From positions 10,044,094 through 10,108,093 of the forward strand of contig ML677374.1 of NCBI GenBank assembly GCA_007922305.1: a stretch of DNA of 64,000 nucleotides. The letters run 5' to 3'. This document shows positions 33,843-44,030 of the stretch, one piece after another (within the stretch, counting starts at the first letter, position 1; the number at the start of each line of letters is the position of its first letter). Made by a program: the position numbers and the translations under genes. Source of the stretch: Dermatemys mawii. Taxonomy: Eukaryota; Chordata; Testudines; Dermatemydidae. The notes below the pieces were generated by a model, which was given only the letters and a program-made list of their open reading frames with translations, did not search any database and was not told the origin of the DNA.

Positions 33843-33897
33843 TCTCATTATTATCCTCATTTCATAAATGGGAAAATGAGATCCTAAGGGTAAGTCT
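33843..33897 (-). repeat. CORE/MIR SINE, 3' half, split by a MITE
   Basis: The plus strand ctcattattatcctcatttc, ataaatgggaaaatgagatc ends in TAA at 33895-33897. The next bases are a MITE terminus, and the SINE resumes at 34115. Confidence 0.75.
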
Positions 33898-34114
33898 ACA
33901 CTGCAGCGTGAAGTGAGCTTCCCCACCCAAGTAGACAGACCCATGCCAGCCAGGCTCGAGCTAATGTGCTAAAAATATCCATGTTGATGTTCCCTTTTGG
34001 GCTGGAGCTTGTGCTCTCAAGCCCCCTGGACCTGCTAGACTTGAGAGCTGAAGCCCACACTAGCATGAGTCTGTCTATCCAAGCTTGCTCCCAGCTACTG
34101 CGTAGACGTGCCCC
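33898..34114. mobile_element. MITE of the gtatgtctaca family inside a SINE
   Basis: The left end gggtaagtctacactgcag and the right end ctgcgtagacgtgcccc are inverted copies. Inner arms (gtagacagacccatgcc against gcatgagtctgtctatc; gggctggagcttgtgctctc against gagagctgaagccca) are also inverted. The element interrupts a SINE at the same TTAA region as the copy at 22157, although the target bases next to it are decayed on the right. Confidence 0.75.
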
Positions 34115-34208
34115 AGAAAGGCTTTGTGACTAGGCCACAGCAAGTCTGTGACACAGCCAAGAATCAAAACCAGACCTCACAAGTCCTAGTCCAACGCCCT
34201 CCCCACAA
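34115..34208 (-). repeat. CORE/MIR SINE, tRNA-head half
   Basis: The plus strand agaaaggctttgtgactagg, agtctgtgacacagccaaga and cacaagtcctagtccaacgc continues the SINE broken at 33897. Confidence 0.75.
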
Positions 34209-34981
34209 CAGCATCTTTCTTTTCTATACTATTCATGTTTCATACAGGTCACTTTTTAAATCTGTTTTTGGTCCAAGTGTATTAAATTATTCATGTCCAG
34301 GGTCAAGCCTGACTGGTTTCACCATCAGCCCAATGATCAGCCATAAAGGACGGAAATTTTATTAAGTTATGCCATCCTGAAAACATGGGAGGATTATTTT
34401 CCCCCACACACAGAAGCACAATTTAGCTGATCACTGTATATTCAATTATCAGACACCTGATTAAGTTAGGCTCATTATTTAGGCAACCATGCAGATCTCT
34501 TGTTATTCATCATTTAAAACACTAGCTCTCTCTAGTAAAAGGCTTTAATGTTGCTACATCATCTCAGTTTCACACAGGCTACAGGATTGGATTAGGATGC
34601 ATCTAAAGGAGAACTGTAAGAACAGTAGAAAAAAAATCACTAAAATCAAGAGAACCGGACCCTTTCCCCACGCAAATCAACATTCATGTCATGTCAAGCA
34701 TGGCCTACATTTGTTTTGGAAAACAAGGCTTTGCCCAAGTGCAGTAGACAGGCAGCTGATGATGCTAAAGCTGAGATTCCATCTTGGAAGTCTTATTTTC
34801 CAGTGCTTAATTTAGAAACAGGAGTATACACCACGTGGGCCAGAAGGAGTCAGTCTAAAAGCAAACACTTCCTTGGAGTTGCCATTTTTAGAGAGAGGAA
34901 CCATTTAGATGCTAATATTCTGAGGTCAAATTATGCACCGGATGCATGTGTTCTTCACGAGCCTACAACAGACAGGGGAAC
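34209..34981. other. No gene seen
   Basis: Single-copy DNA. Overlapping frames of 72-110 codons at 34597-35018 have no domains. Confidence 0.35.
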
Positions 34982-35086
34982 TGGGCTGGGAGTAAGTAGA
35001 CAACCATTCCATTCCTGACTCTGCTTTGGACTCTGTGTGATCTTGGGCGAGTCTCCGCTGCTCTATGGCTCACATGAGTAAAGGTA
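34982..35086 (+). repeat. CORE-SINE fragment, plus strand
   Basis: The order accattccattcctgactct, gctttggactctgtgtgatc, ttgggcgagtctccgctgct is the forward core of the CORE-SINE (gactctgccac ... ttgggcaagtcact). It is truncated on both sides and followed by an (AAAC) run at 35089-35108. Confidence 0.6.
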
Positions 35087-35088
35087 TA

Positions 35089-35108
35089 ACAAACAAACAA
35101 ACAAACAA
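35089..35108. repeat. (AAAC)5 microsatellite
   Basis: Perfect AACA/AAAC units follow the SINE fragment and probably derive from its A-rich tail. Confidence 0.85.
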
Positions 35109-35194
35109 GAAATACTTCAAAAGTATCAGAAACAGGAAACCTACAAGAGAAAAAGTGGATCCATGCCAAAGGATACATTAAAGACCAGCAACCT

Positions 35195-35447
35195 CCTGGG
35201 ACTGGATGTGCCCATCCAAAAGTACTGAATGGATCTGAGAACCAAGTGACCGAGCACCTGCATGCTCAGAGCATCCCTAGCCTCTCTTTGTCAGAAGCTG
35301 AGTGGATGACACAGGACGGATCACTTGATGATTCCCTGTTCTGTTCATTCCCTCTGAAGCATCTGGCATTGGCCACAGTCAGAAGACTGGATGCTGGGTT
35401 AGATGGATCATTGGTCTGACCCTGTATGCCTGTTCTTATGTAGCTGT
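35195..35447 (+). mobile_element. CR1 LINE 3' end, plus strand
   Basis: The sequence gagcatccctagcctctctt, gatcacttgatgattccctg, cattccctctgaagcatctg, ggattggcc-type blocks and ttagatggatcattggtctg end with gcctgttcttatgt. This is the CR1 3' UTR in forward orientation, 5'-truncated and of the same subfamily as 25158-25632. Confidence 0.9.
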
Positions 35448-35534
35448 TAGCAAAATGAGAAACTACCTCCACTTAAAAGGAACCACAGTGTTTGGCTTTT
35501 GCATTATTATTCATTATGCTAATGACATCAGTGC

Positions 35535-35630
35535 AGCGGGACCAACAAGGATCCGGGCCTTCCTGTGCCAGGCATGGTGCAGAAGTGCAGACAAACTCTG
35601 TCCCAAAGAGTTTACAAATCTAAATATCAA
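35535..35630 (-). repeat. CORE-SINE 3' part
   Basis: The plus strand gggaccaacaaggatccggg, cctgtgccaggcatggtgca and ctgtcccaaagagtttacaa is the reverse complement of the CORE-SINE core and tail. No head half follows directly. Confidence 0.6.
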
Positions 35631-35763
35631 CACTAGATCAGTTCCAAATTTCCCTAACCATCATAACTGAGGAAGGGAGGGTCTGCTGCTCTGTCTCAGG
35701 TCCATTCTTATGGGGATTATTGACATAGCTGGCTTTTATTCTGAATATCTGATTCACTCTGGA

Positions 35764-35935
35764 CCTTATAGGGCACCAGTCTGAGTGCCAGAAGACCTGA
35801 ATTCTATTCCTAACTCTACTACCATACTTGCTGAAGGAGCAGGGACAAGTCACTCGACTTCTACATGCTTTTGTATCAACTGGCATAGAATGGGGATAAT
35901 GGTAATTCCTTTGTAAGGCACTTAGAACTTCTAAT
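35764..35935 (+). repeat. CORE/MIR-type SINE, plus strand
   Basis: The head and core read agtgccagaagacctgaatt, ctattcctaactctactacc, gggacaagtcactcgacttc, atggggataatggtaattcc and ttgtaaggcacttag. It is a nearly complete, forward, old SINE. Confidence 0.8.
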
Positions 35936-36212
35936 TAATCCATATCAATGTAAATGCAGGGTGTTGTCAGATCTCAGTATTGCATTGTAACTTCACAATC
36001 CACTAAAATGCTACTAGTATACTACTACTTGGGATTCATTAGCTTTTTTGGGGGGCAGGGTCTTTTAAGACAAAGGAAATTAAAGGTTTCTAAGTATTAG
36101 AGCTGTTCTAATCAAATCCTCAGCCAGTTTTCATTCCTGCATCTCCAGTGAAAATTAAACATACACAAGCTAATAATTTTATTGGAGACACTACCTTCAC
36201 TAGTGTGTCCCT

Positions 36213-36215
<3 letters not shown>
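35936..36215. other. No gene seen
   Basis: AT-rich single-copy sequence leading into a microsatellite. Confidence 0.4.

Positions 36216-36249
<34 letters not shown>
36216..36249. repeat. (AC)17 microsatellite
   Basis: 34 bp of uninterrupted AC followed by gtgtata, the longest perfect dinucleotide run in the window. Frames of 65 and 71 codons across it are spurious valine-cysteine repeats. Confidence 0.95.
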
Positions 36250-36252
<3 letters not shown>

Positions 36253-36654
36253 TATATTTGAACCATATAGAGAGATGGTAAGAGGATAATTAAAAAAAAA
36301 ACACTGCAAGGTTTAAAATAGATTCTTTGGAACACAAGTTGAAATGAATAGACTAAGATTCCTATACCATATGATTATTAGATACAGCATGTAGGAATAC
36401 CACTCAAGCCCCATTTTGCTAAGACAAGTAAAGATGATGTTCCCTGCACCAGATAACTCTCAATCTGCATGGTGCAACGGGTGAGTGCAACAGAAACTGG
36501 GTGGAGTTAGGTTGAAATAGATCATACTGAGAGCAGCACGTGGAGAAATAGTTTTGCTATACTTCGAGCTTATGTAAATCATATTAGGAACAGGTAGGTC
36601 TTTGTACTCCCCCTTCCTGGTTCACATAAAAGAATAAACATCTACTACAGCTGA
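36250..36654. other. No gene seen
   Basis: Single-copy DNA with nothing recognised. Confidence 0.4.
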
Positions 36655-36735
36655 CACCTAGTGGAATTACTACTTTGGTTCACGCAATAGAGGCTTAAGA
36701 TCCTGAATTCAACCCCAGCCCAAGTTGGGTCAGTC
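36655..36735 (+). repeat. tRNA-derived SINE head
   Basis: A tRNA-like order is seen: actttggttcacgcaataga (A-box region), gcttaagatcctgaattcaa and gaattcaacccc (B box). It resembles the head at 19755-19850 and is decayed. Confidence 0.5.
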
Positions 36736-37785
36736 ATACTTCTAATCAAGAGCTTTTAGATTCAACTGATAGTTCTTGGTTGTAGGTATTTCAGAAACTC
36801 CAAGTACACACACCAAAATAGGATTACACTGGCCATCTAAACACACTTTTCCATGGAAGGACCAGTCTAACCTGAGATTACACATGCCCACACATCCACT
36901 AGTGGCTAAGAAACTAAGGCACAGAGATGTGTTGGCATATTAAGAAGTTTAAATTGCAAAAGTGAACATTTCCTTGATGGAATTTATAATGCAATCAGCT
37001 TCAGCCTATTCAGGTTAGAGCTTAAAAAAAAAAAAAAAAAATCTACAGAGCAACAAGATTAGGGACTCTCTTACTAAATCAGTTTCCTTCTCCCACAATC
37101 AATCATTTTTACCCGAGTGTACTTACAACTTTACATTGAAAGTTTAACTTGCAGAAATGTGAATGAACACAAGGTTTTAAAAAAAAAATCTCTACAAGCT
37201 GTAAAGAGCATGGTACAGAAAAGAAATGTCCTGTCTTCCTAGGCATTGCATGATCACATCCAATCAGTTTGCTAGAGGTGAAGGTGAAGTAGATACCAGC
37301 AATGGAGGGGCCCTCAAAAAGGGTTAGGGGTTCAGCTGGGATGCTTACTTGAATTTCCTGGGATCTGCAAACACTGGCCAGTAAGTCATACAAGAATAGG
37401 TTTCGCAGGCCATTAGGTTTGCAGCACTGTCACTAGTACATTCCTGTGGAGGAGGGCTCCTTAAAATGACAGGAAGATTGGGCATCCCTGGTGTGTGATG
37501 TGGGAACACAGAACCTCTTGGGACAAAGCACATACCAGTTCAGTGGCCTTGGTATTTCAGATTCCAGTTATGGTGAGTTAAATGGGGAAAAAAACCATGA
37601 AGGTTTAGATTGTGTGTAAGGAGTTTACACTGGCCTAGCTTAGGATCTGCTCATTAGCGTATAGTGGTAGAGAGTCAGTTCTTCAATCCAAACAAGGAAC
37701 ATTTGCACATAAATGTGCAAGTTTCCATGATTTAATCATGGGGAAGTCAGCGGATCAGACAGGATCAGGCAGGACTGGAGCGACC
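36736..37785. other. No gene; A-rich tracts
   Basis: Single-copy DNA with a poly-A tract at about 37024-37040. A 94-codon minus-strand frame at 37109-37393 has no domain. Confidence 0.4.
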
Positions 37786-37907
37786 TAGCTGAAGCCACGG
37801 TGGCCACACTGTGGTAATATATTTAGGTGCTAGCTCAAGCAAAGGTACCACACGTACATCTACTCAGGCTGAGAATTATACCACCCAGCTGCTGTGCCAT
37901 TGTACCC
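37786..37907. mobile_element. MITE relic of the gtatgtctaca family
   Basis: The interior words gtggccacactgtggtaata, gctagctcaagcaaaggtac and acgtacatctactcaggctg, followed by a decayed ctgctgtgccattgtaccc terminus, match the right half of the family. It directly abuts CORE-SINE sequence on its right. Confidence 0.55.
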
Positions 37908-37909
37908 AT

Positions 37910-37985
37910 AGCAAGACAGTCCCTGCCTCTAAAAGCTTCCATTCTAAAAAGACAAGACAGAATAACAGACAGGCAGCATAAGTGA
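37910..37985 (-). repeat. CORE-SINE piece
   Basis: The plus strand aagacagtccctgcctctaa, aagcttccattctaaaaaga, caagacagaataac is the reverse complement of the SINE region following the core. The MITE ends at the same SINE position as the one at 32610. Confidence 0.7.
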
Positions 37986-38004
37986 ACCTGGGTATGGAAA
38001 CAGT

Positions 38005-38590
38005 ATGGTGGGCCACGAACGCTCACAAAATTGAGGACTGGGGTGCAGGAAGGAGTGAGGGCTCCGTCTGAGGGTGCAGACTCAGGGTGGGGCTGGGGGA
38101 TAAGGAGTTGGGGGTGCAGGAGGATGTTCCAGGCTGGGACCAAGGGTTTTGGAGGGTGGGAGGGGAATCAAGGGTGGGGCAAGGTGTTGGGGCGCAGGAG
38201 GGGGATCAAGGGTGCAGGGTCTGGGCAGCACTTACCTCAAGCAGCTCCCAGAAGCAGCAACAGGTCCCCACTCTGGCTCCTACGCAGAAGCACAGCCAGG
38301 CAGCTGTGCCCCATCTGCGGGTGCCACCCCTGCAGCTCCCATTGGCCATGGTTCTTGGCAAATGGGAGCTGCGGGGGCAGCACTTTGGGTAGGGGGGAGC
38401 GTGCAGAACCCCCTGGCTGCCCCCACATGTAGGAACCACAGATGGGGCATGCCACTGCTTCCAGGAGCCACGCAAGGCCCCAACCCCACTCCACGGCTGG
38501 AGTGCCAGAACAGGGCAAGCTCTGGACTCTGCTCCCCAGCAGGATCTCGAGGGCCGGATGCAGTCCCCAGACTGTAGTTTGCCCACCCCG
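38005..38590. mobile_element. GC-rich hAT-related element, 5' end missing
   Basis: The right terminus gtagtttgcccaccccg is shared with the hAT element at 28384-28960. Interior blocks such as gcacttacctcaagcagctc and cagctcccattggccatggt, with the mirrored gcaaatgggagctgcggggg, identify a GC-rich nonautonomous hAT common in turtles and crocodilians. No left CAGGGGTGGGCAAA terminus is seen, so it is truncated. Many long overlapping frames (up to 142 codons on both strands) arise from its base composition and are not genes. Confidence 0.8.
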
Positions 38591-40214
38591 ATCTATATAC
38601 TAGAGAGGGGGACTCTGCATTGGTGCTGCAGTCAGAACTCAACTCCATTAGACTTCAGTTCAGTTATTTCAGGTTTGTGCTCATGGGATGCATGTCAGAA
38701 TCTGGCTCTAGGCAAGACCACAAAGCAACAGCCTACATCCTGGAACCAGGACTTTCTGAAGAGAACCTTTCATAATTTCATTGACTTGATCCAAGCTTTT
38801 TTATATCACTAGGAAATCTGAAGATAAAAACGAGAAGGGGGAATAAGGGAATTCCTTAACAATGGACGGGGCAATGAGCCTGGAATTGGGGAAATTAAGA
38901 AGCTGGTATATAAAGAGACTGCAAAAGAGGAGACTTTCAGAGGAGAGAAAAGCAGGTTACTGCAATGTGCAGCCGTGGCTGGATTTCACTGTGCTCTACT
39001 GGGTCCCTCGAGTAAACATTACCTCTAACAGAGGCTGTTTCCTGCTCTGGGCAAGCTTTGCTTTTGAAGGACACCAGAAGAAGCAAAACTGCAGCTCCAA
39101 AAAGGACAAAGCTGTAGGATGTTATACCAGGGTCTCAAAGCGAATCCAAGCTGTAAAGACAGCATTGGCTTCAGTTCATCTTCACAACAAAAATCCTAGA
39201 ATTTTTAGCCTATTCGTTCAATAAGGGTCCATATTTAGAAACTTTCAGAACAAATATATTTGTGGATATTTGAGAATTGTGTCTCTATTTCTTTCTGTTT
39301 CTTGGAATATACTGCCTAGGAAGAATTATCGCAAAGAAAAACCCAAGCAATTAAAAAAATATGAGCTCAAATTATTCCCAGATGTAACATCCCTGGAATC
39401 AATAGTATATCACCTCCAAGGATTCATCTGTATGCCTGGGACCAGTTTTTCAAAAAAAGAGTTCCAGACCATTTTTTGAAGTGTTCAGCATCCAACAGTT
39501 CCCATAGCGATGCTTGGGGACAAATATCACCATTTATTAAGGTGCCTCGATAGGCATTTGAAAACATGGCCCAAGTTTCAAGTGCTGAGCTCTTTTGAAA
39601 AACTTGGCCCTAAACGGGAACATGTAGCGAGCCTTCTGATACATTCACTGAGCCTACAAAACCCTCCCTAGGACCTGTTACTCAGCTTCCTAACACCTAC
39701 CAGGAAAACTAGTTGGTCAGTCTAGTTATTGAGCTTTTCAACAAGAACAAATTCTCCGAAAGATTTTGCAGCAGAAAGGATGAGCATGAAATAATATGGT
39801 CATTAATGAAGATCAAGCCTGAATCTGAAGCTATCTGCTGGCTCAACAACCCATATGTTCACAGCAGGTTCACGCTAGCATCAAAAGGCTACGCAGACGT
39901 GCCAGGGAAATAAAGGGATAGCCATAGAAAATCCTAATTAAATTTCAGCAACACATTGTATTTAACACACACACACACACACACACACTTGTTTCATCTG
40001 TTTCCATCCAAGATGGAGAGCATCAAAGCTGCAGTGCCTCTCTACATGGCCTTTTTTGCCAATAGAAATTTTATCATTTAGCTTGCAATACAGGAGCCAA
40101 TTAAAAATTATTCATCAGCAGCCTTTGTTTTCTAGCGGTCCAACCCAAATGTAACTGGTATTTTAAAAAGTGGAGGGTATAAAAAAAATCACCATCATCA
40201 TGGAGACACAATTC
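38591..40214. other. Single-copy DNA, no gene supported
   Basis: Contains a decayed palindromic repeat at 39530-39605 (aagtgctgagctcttttgaa) and an (AC) run at 39965-39988. A 120-codon plus-strand frame at 38862-39224 has no recognisable domain. Confidence 0.4.
39965..39988. repeat. (AC)12 microsatellite
   Basis: 24 bp of uninterrupted AC dinucleotides. Confidence 0.95.
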
Positions 40215-40440
40215 TGCTAAAACTTGAAGGATAAAAATACTTGCCGAGGAGACACACGGTGCATGTTGATCAGGGGGAACGCATAGAAGAGAATGCCAAT
40301 AAGCTGCTATTGACGCAATTGAGCGGACTGCATTGCTAAGCACGCCAAGTTTCTGCCTGACGTCAGCCTCTAATTTAGGGGCGGCACGTGTAACTTCTCT
40401 CAGAAAGGGGCAGCGTAGGTCACAAGAGACTGATGCAGAG
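40215..40440. promoter_or_regulatory. Candidate regulatory element with CRE and E-box
   Basis: This repeat-free stretch has about nine CpGs in roughly 170 bp (cttgccgagg, cacacggtg, gaacgcat, gacgcaattg, gagcggac, cacgcc, cgtcagc, ggcggcacgtg), far above its surroundings. It includes a perfect CRE palindrome, tgacgtca (40358-40365), and a perfect E-box, cacgtg (40385-40390). CREs bind CREB/ATF proteins and CACGTG binds bHLH factors such as USF or MYC/MAX. Local CpG retention suggests purifying selection or low germline methylation. Whether it is an enhancer, an alternative promoter or chance cannot be decided from the sequence. Confidence 0.4.
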
Positions 40441-41050
40441 TGAAGACAGGGTACAAGAAAATAAACGTACCTAGGATAGGTAGAAAGCTTTACTCCTTCT
40501 TCCCAGGAAAGGCACTACACTCCAGATCCCTGCTTCTGGATTCCAGACAGCATCTGCATGTAAATTAAACTACTTTGCCTCCCGTTCAAAAGGATTAATA
40601 CCTGTAATAACGGGAACCAGTTAGGAGACTGACAATCCGCAGTAGTGGGATACAGTTCCTATTCCACTTCTCAGTGAACCAAACACCTTACTCAAGGACA
40701 GGTCATTTCAAAAGCCTAAAAAGGTGCATGGGGCTGAGGGGAAAGATAGAAAGAGAGAGAGAGCTCCTTGGTCAGGTTGGCTTCCCACACAAATGAGACA
40801 GGATTATTACAGTGCTGTGCAGGCGGTCTCAGGTGCTAGTAAAGCCATTCCAAAATGGAGTGAAAAGACGTGGCTGCTCAAAGGTGAAGCTGCCTAACTG
40901 CACTATTAACATTTCCATTTTTCACTTTTATTTCTACTTTGAATGTATTCTCTAAACAGACTGCATTTTCTCAGCTTCCTGCCAGTTTATTCCTAGGTTT
41001 TTAAACCTCTAACATGCAGCTCTCATGCCAGGTTCCAAGGCACTTGGGGG
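40441..41050. other. No gene seen
   Basis: Single-copy DNA with nothing recognised. Confidence 0.4.
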
Positions 41051-41053
41051 ATG

Positions 41054-41282
41054 TCAATTAAACACCTGCGACTGGCCCATGTCAGCGGACTGGGACTCAG
41101 GCTACAGGGCTACGAAGTGCGGTGTAGACATTCTGGCTAAGGCGAACGCCTAGGCTCTGGTACCCTCCCCATCACGGGGTTTCAGAGCCCAGGCTGAGCA
41201 CGAATGTTTGCATTGCACTTTTACAGCCCAGCAGCCTGAGCCCAAGTCAGCTACCCAGACCAGTTGCAGGTGTTTAATTGCC
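41054..41282. mobile_element. Long palindromic MITE, about 229 bp
   Basis: The left arm caattaaacacctgcgactg and the right arm cagttgcaggtgtttaattg are near-perfect inverted copies. The inversion continues inward (gactgggactcaggctacag against cagcctgagcccaagtcagc), and a second inner pair is built on gcggtgtagacattctggct and aatgtttgcattgcactttt. This makes it one of the longest hairpin-capable stretches in the window. It belongs to the gtgtagac MITE group, missing the outermost gggtatgtctacactg terminus. Confidence 0.75.
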
Positions 41283-41646
41283 ATGCTGACAAACTCTTAG
41301 CAGGTCAGGATATCCCAGCCGACTAACCCATCACATAGGGAGGCAAAGTGAAGGTGAAGTACGTGACTCTGCATAAATTGTTAATCATGAAGCAATCTGC
41401 ATTGTCTGGAAAGTCATGGGTGGCAGCCAGAGATGCAGCTCTGTCACATTGAACCAAAGACTAGGGTGAATGCTTAAATATAGCAGAGAACAATCAATCA
41501 GAGTTGTACATTCTACCCATTACATGGAAAATTAGGCACGAACTCCCACTAACAATAAGGGGGAAAAGAGTGCACTGCTTCCCCACATCCAAAGCTGAAA
41601 AACAGCCTCTCTCTTGACGCCAATATCTGCCTCCTCTGACACACCA
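41283..41646. other. No gene seen
   Basis: Single-copy DNA with nothing recognised. Confidence 0.4.
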
Positions 41647-41647
41647 G

Positions 41648-41762
41648 CTTAGGCTTTATCTATACTAGTTTTGTTGACCAAAAAAAGAGTCAGATTTCAT
41701 CGATAAAACAGTGGAGACATACACACTGCAATGCATCTTCTGCCAACAAAACTCTCCTGCAT
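41648..41762. mobile_element. Possible MITE relic with cttgttgacc motifs
   Basis: The words ttaggctttatctatactag, ttttgttgacc and cttctgccaacaaaactc resemble a decayed member of the ctacgtctacactag / gttgacaaaact MITE group of sauropsids. No clear right terminus is visible. Confidence 0.4.
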
Positions 41763-42770
41763 AAGGGAAGAAAGATTACCTTGAGCCAGGAGGAGATAGG
41801 GGGACATTTGCATAAAAAAACTGAAACCAGATCCTAGGGAACAATGTTTCACTGTAATATTAACAGCAGGTTAGCCAGCCTGTTCTTAGGAAAATAAACT
41901 AGTTTGGTAGAAAAGAATAGAAATTGGGGTAATACCAATTCCATTCAAATACTAGGAGCCTGATTCTCATTCACCTCAAGCTCCAGGAGTTTGACAGTGG
42001 GTGTAAAGTAGGTGTTAACCATAAAGGCCCTTTTACAAAGCAGCACATGAAGGTTGGATTCTCATTCATCTCAAGGCCCCTGGGTCTTCTGTTTAAAAAT
42101 GTATTTTATTGATACAGATGTGTTAATTCAGATCTCTGGCTGACAAATCATTACACTTATTTTCAGAAATGTTGCCAAAGACTTTTCCTACTTATATGCC
42201 ATTTAATTGGTTGGTATTGGGTGACAATGGGTCTTTGTGCACGAGGCACTAAGGTTTAGTTCCCTCCTTCATTTGCATTTGTGTTTCCATGAAAAAAACA
42301 GGCATAAAGGAGTATTCTAGAACTCAGCAGCAAATAGAAGGAACACTGAAAGAGACTTCAAATTACAGTAGCTGTTATGTCTAGCATTTGTTACTCAGTA
42401 ATTAAAAAGAGAGGTTTCTTAATACAAAAGATAGAATTAGAGCTTCCTTTTGCTAAATGTTTGACGGAGAAGGGTGAACTTTGTTTTGTTTGAAAGATCT
42501 TTTCCCAGGGTCCCAAATGTTACTGTTTCAGAGTTATGTTGGACTTTGAGATTTGGTTTGGATTTTCCATAATAGTAACAGGGAAAAAAATCTCCATCAG
42601 CAGACTATCACATTTCACCTTTGCTTGCAGAGGATGTGATAGAAATGCATAAAATCAAAACTTGACTGATTAAAGGTGGTTCTAAAGGGGGTAACTAAAC
42701 ATCATCCTCAGTTAACTCCCTTACCAATGCTACTACAACAAACATATGCAACTAACAGTATTAGATGGGG
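41763..42770. other. No gene seen
   Basis: Single-copy DNA. Two similar phrases, gattctcattcacctcaagc (41961-41980) and gattctcattcatctcaagg (42058-42077), recur about 97 bp apart and may reflect a decayed local duplication. Confidence 0.4.
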
Positions 42771-42773
42771 TAT

Positions 42774-42912
42774 GTAGTGTTGCTGTAACCATGTTGGCCC
42801 CATGACATCAGAAAAAAATCAAGGTAGGTGATCTAGTATCTTGTACTGAACCAACTTCTGTTGGAGGGAAGACAAGATTTCAAGCTTATACAGAGTTCTT
42901 TTTCAGGTTGTT
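42774..42912 (+). mobile_element. Short retroposed repeat, second subtype, Penelope-like (tentative)
   Basis: The unit runs gtagtgttgctgtaaccatg, ttggccccatgacatc, then tgaaccaacttctgttggag, agacaagatttcaagcttat and acagagttctttttcaggtt. It shares its architecture with the unit at 24991 (a gtagc-catgtt-g-tc opening, and an aagctt then hairpin then cttcagg end) but has a different middle. A decayed copy of this subtype is at 61163-61260. No target duplication was found. Confidence 0.65.
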
Positions 42913-43970
42913 AAGATGGAAAGCTTAGCAAATGAGCAAGAGCAGAAATGCAGATGAGAGGGGAAGAGTTAAGATTCTGGGGCATATGTTTCCAACTCTT
43001 GCCATTTTAATTTGACTCTCAAACAACTTCCTCCAAACTACAATTTTCAGTTGAAAAGCTATTTTGATGGACAATTTTGACCAACACTACTACGACTTGT
43101 GTCACTAAGTGCTCTGGAAGCGGCTATCTGCAGTAATAGATGTTCTCATATATCCTAACACCACTTCATGCTACCCTAGAAGTGTAAGGAGGGGCTAGAT
43201 GTAGAAATGTAATGTAATGGCAGTTTGACACTGCCAGAGAGATGGACATGAGAATCAGGCCTGTTTTTAAATAAAGCAAAAAATCAACACCCTCTGATTT
43301 CACATCCCATTGCACAGTAACTGTTGGCAAACATTATAGGTTTCTTTTTAACTTGTATATTTTGTAAGTGTGCTGCTTTATAAAAAGAAAATAATTACAG
43401 GAAAATGAATTCATTGTGTTTAGTATATATTCTGTTGCATTTTACCTGTGATAAAAATCAGAGATTTTTTTTTTCCCTTTCCTCTCTGATGCAGATGTTA
43501 ATAGAGGACACTAACAATGCCCATACATAAGCAAAGTGTAAAAAATCCTTTTTCACTTGAACACCTTTTGTAGTAGCATTCTCTGCTCTGGACATAATTG
43601 GGAAATAGAATTGTTCCACTTCAAATAGCTGTCACCAATATTCAGTTAGATGTAGGTATGGTATATTTAACAAAAGGTTAAACATTCAATACATGATCCA
43701 AAACAGACAGACTTTGTTTTATTACACTGGTTGTTGCTCCAAGACTCTTAGTAAGCTGGGAAGGGAACTAAAAAACAAACCCCCTTACGATCAATGAAAA
43801 TATTCAACCATATTTAGTCTATTATTCTTGGTAGTTGTTGTGGGCATTCAAATGATAAAGTTAGCATTATAAAGGTGTTAAGGATTAAATCTTGACCTTT
43901 TTAAACAGGGAGTTGACTGTAAGATGTTGGACTTTGTGTCTTACGTACCTAGGTTTTAATTCAAGAAAGC
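42913..43970. other. No gene seen
   Basis: AT-rich single-copy DNA with nothing recognised. Confidence 0.4.
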
Positions 43971-43974
43971 AACC

Positions 43975-44030
43975 CTATTCAGTACAGCACTTAAGCATGT
44001 GCTTAACTGCTTTACTAAATTTGGTCTCAG
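43975..44030. repeat. Fragment of aagcatgtgctta palindromic repeat
   Basis: The piece ctattcagtacagcacttaa followed by gcatgtgcttaactgcttta is one arm of the family at 6962-7110. Confidence 0.55.

Noticed and set aside
36112..36335. Small frames with valine-cysteine repeats
   Set aside because: They are translations of the AC microsatellite.
38031..38648. Several overlapping frames of 93-142 codons on both strands
   Set aside because: They lie in a GC-rich nonautonomous hAT element. High GC lowers stop-codon frequency and explains the open frames.
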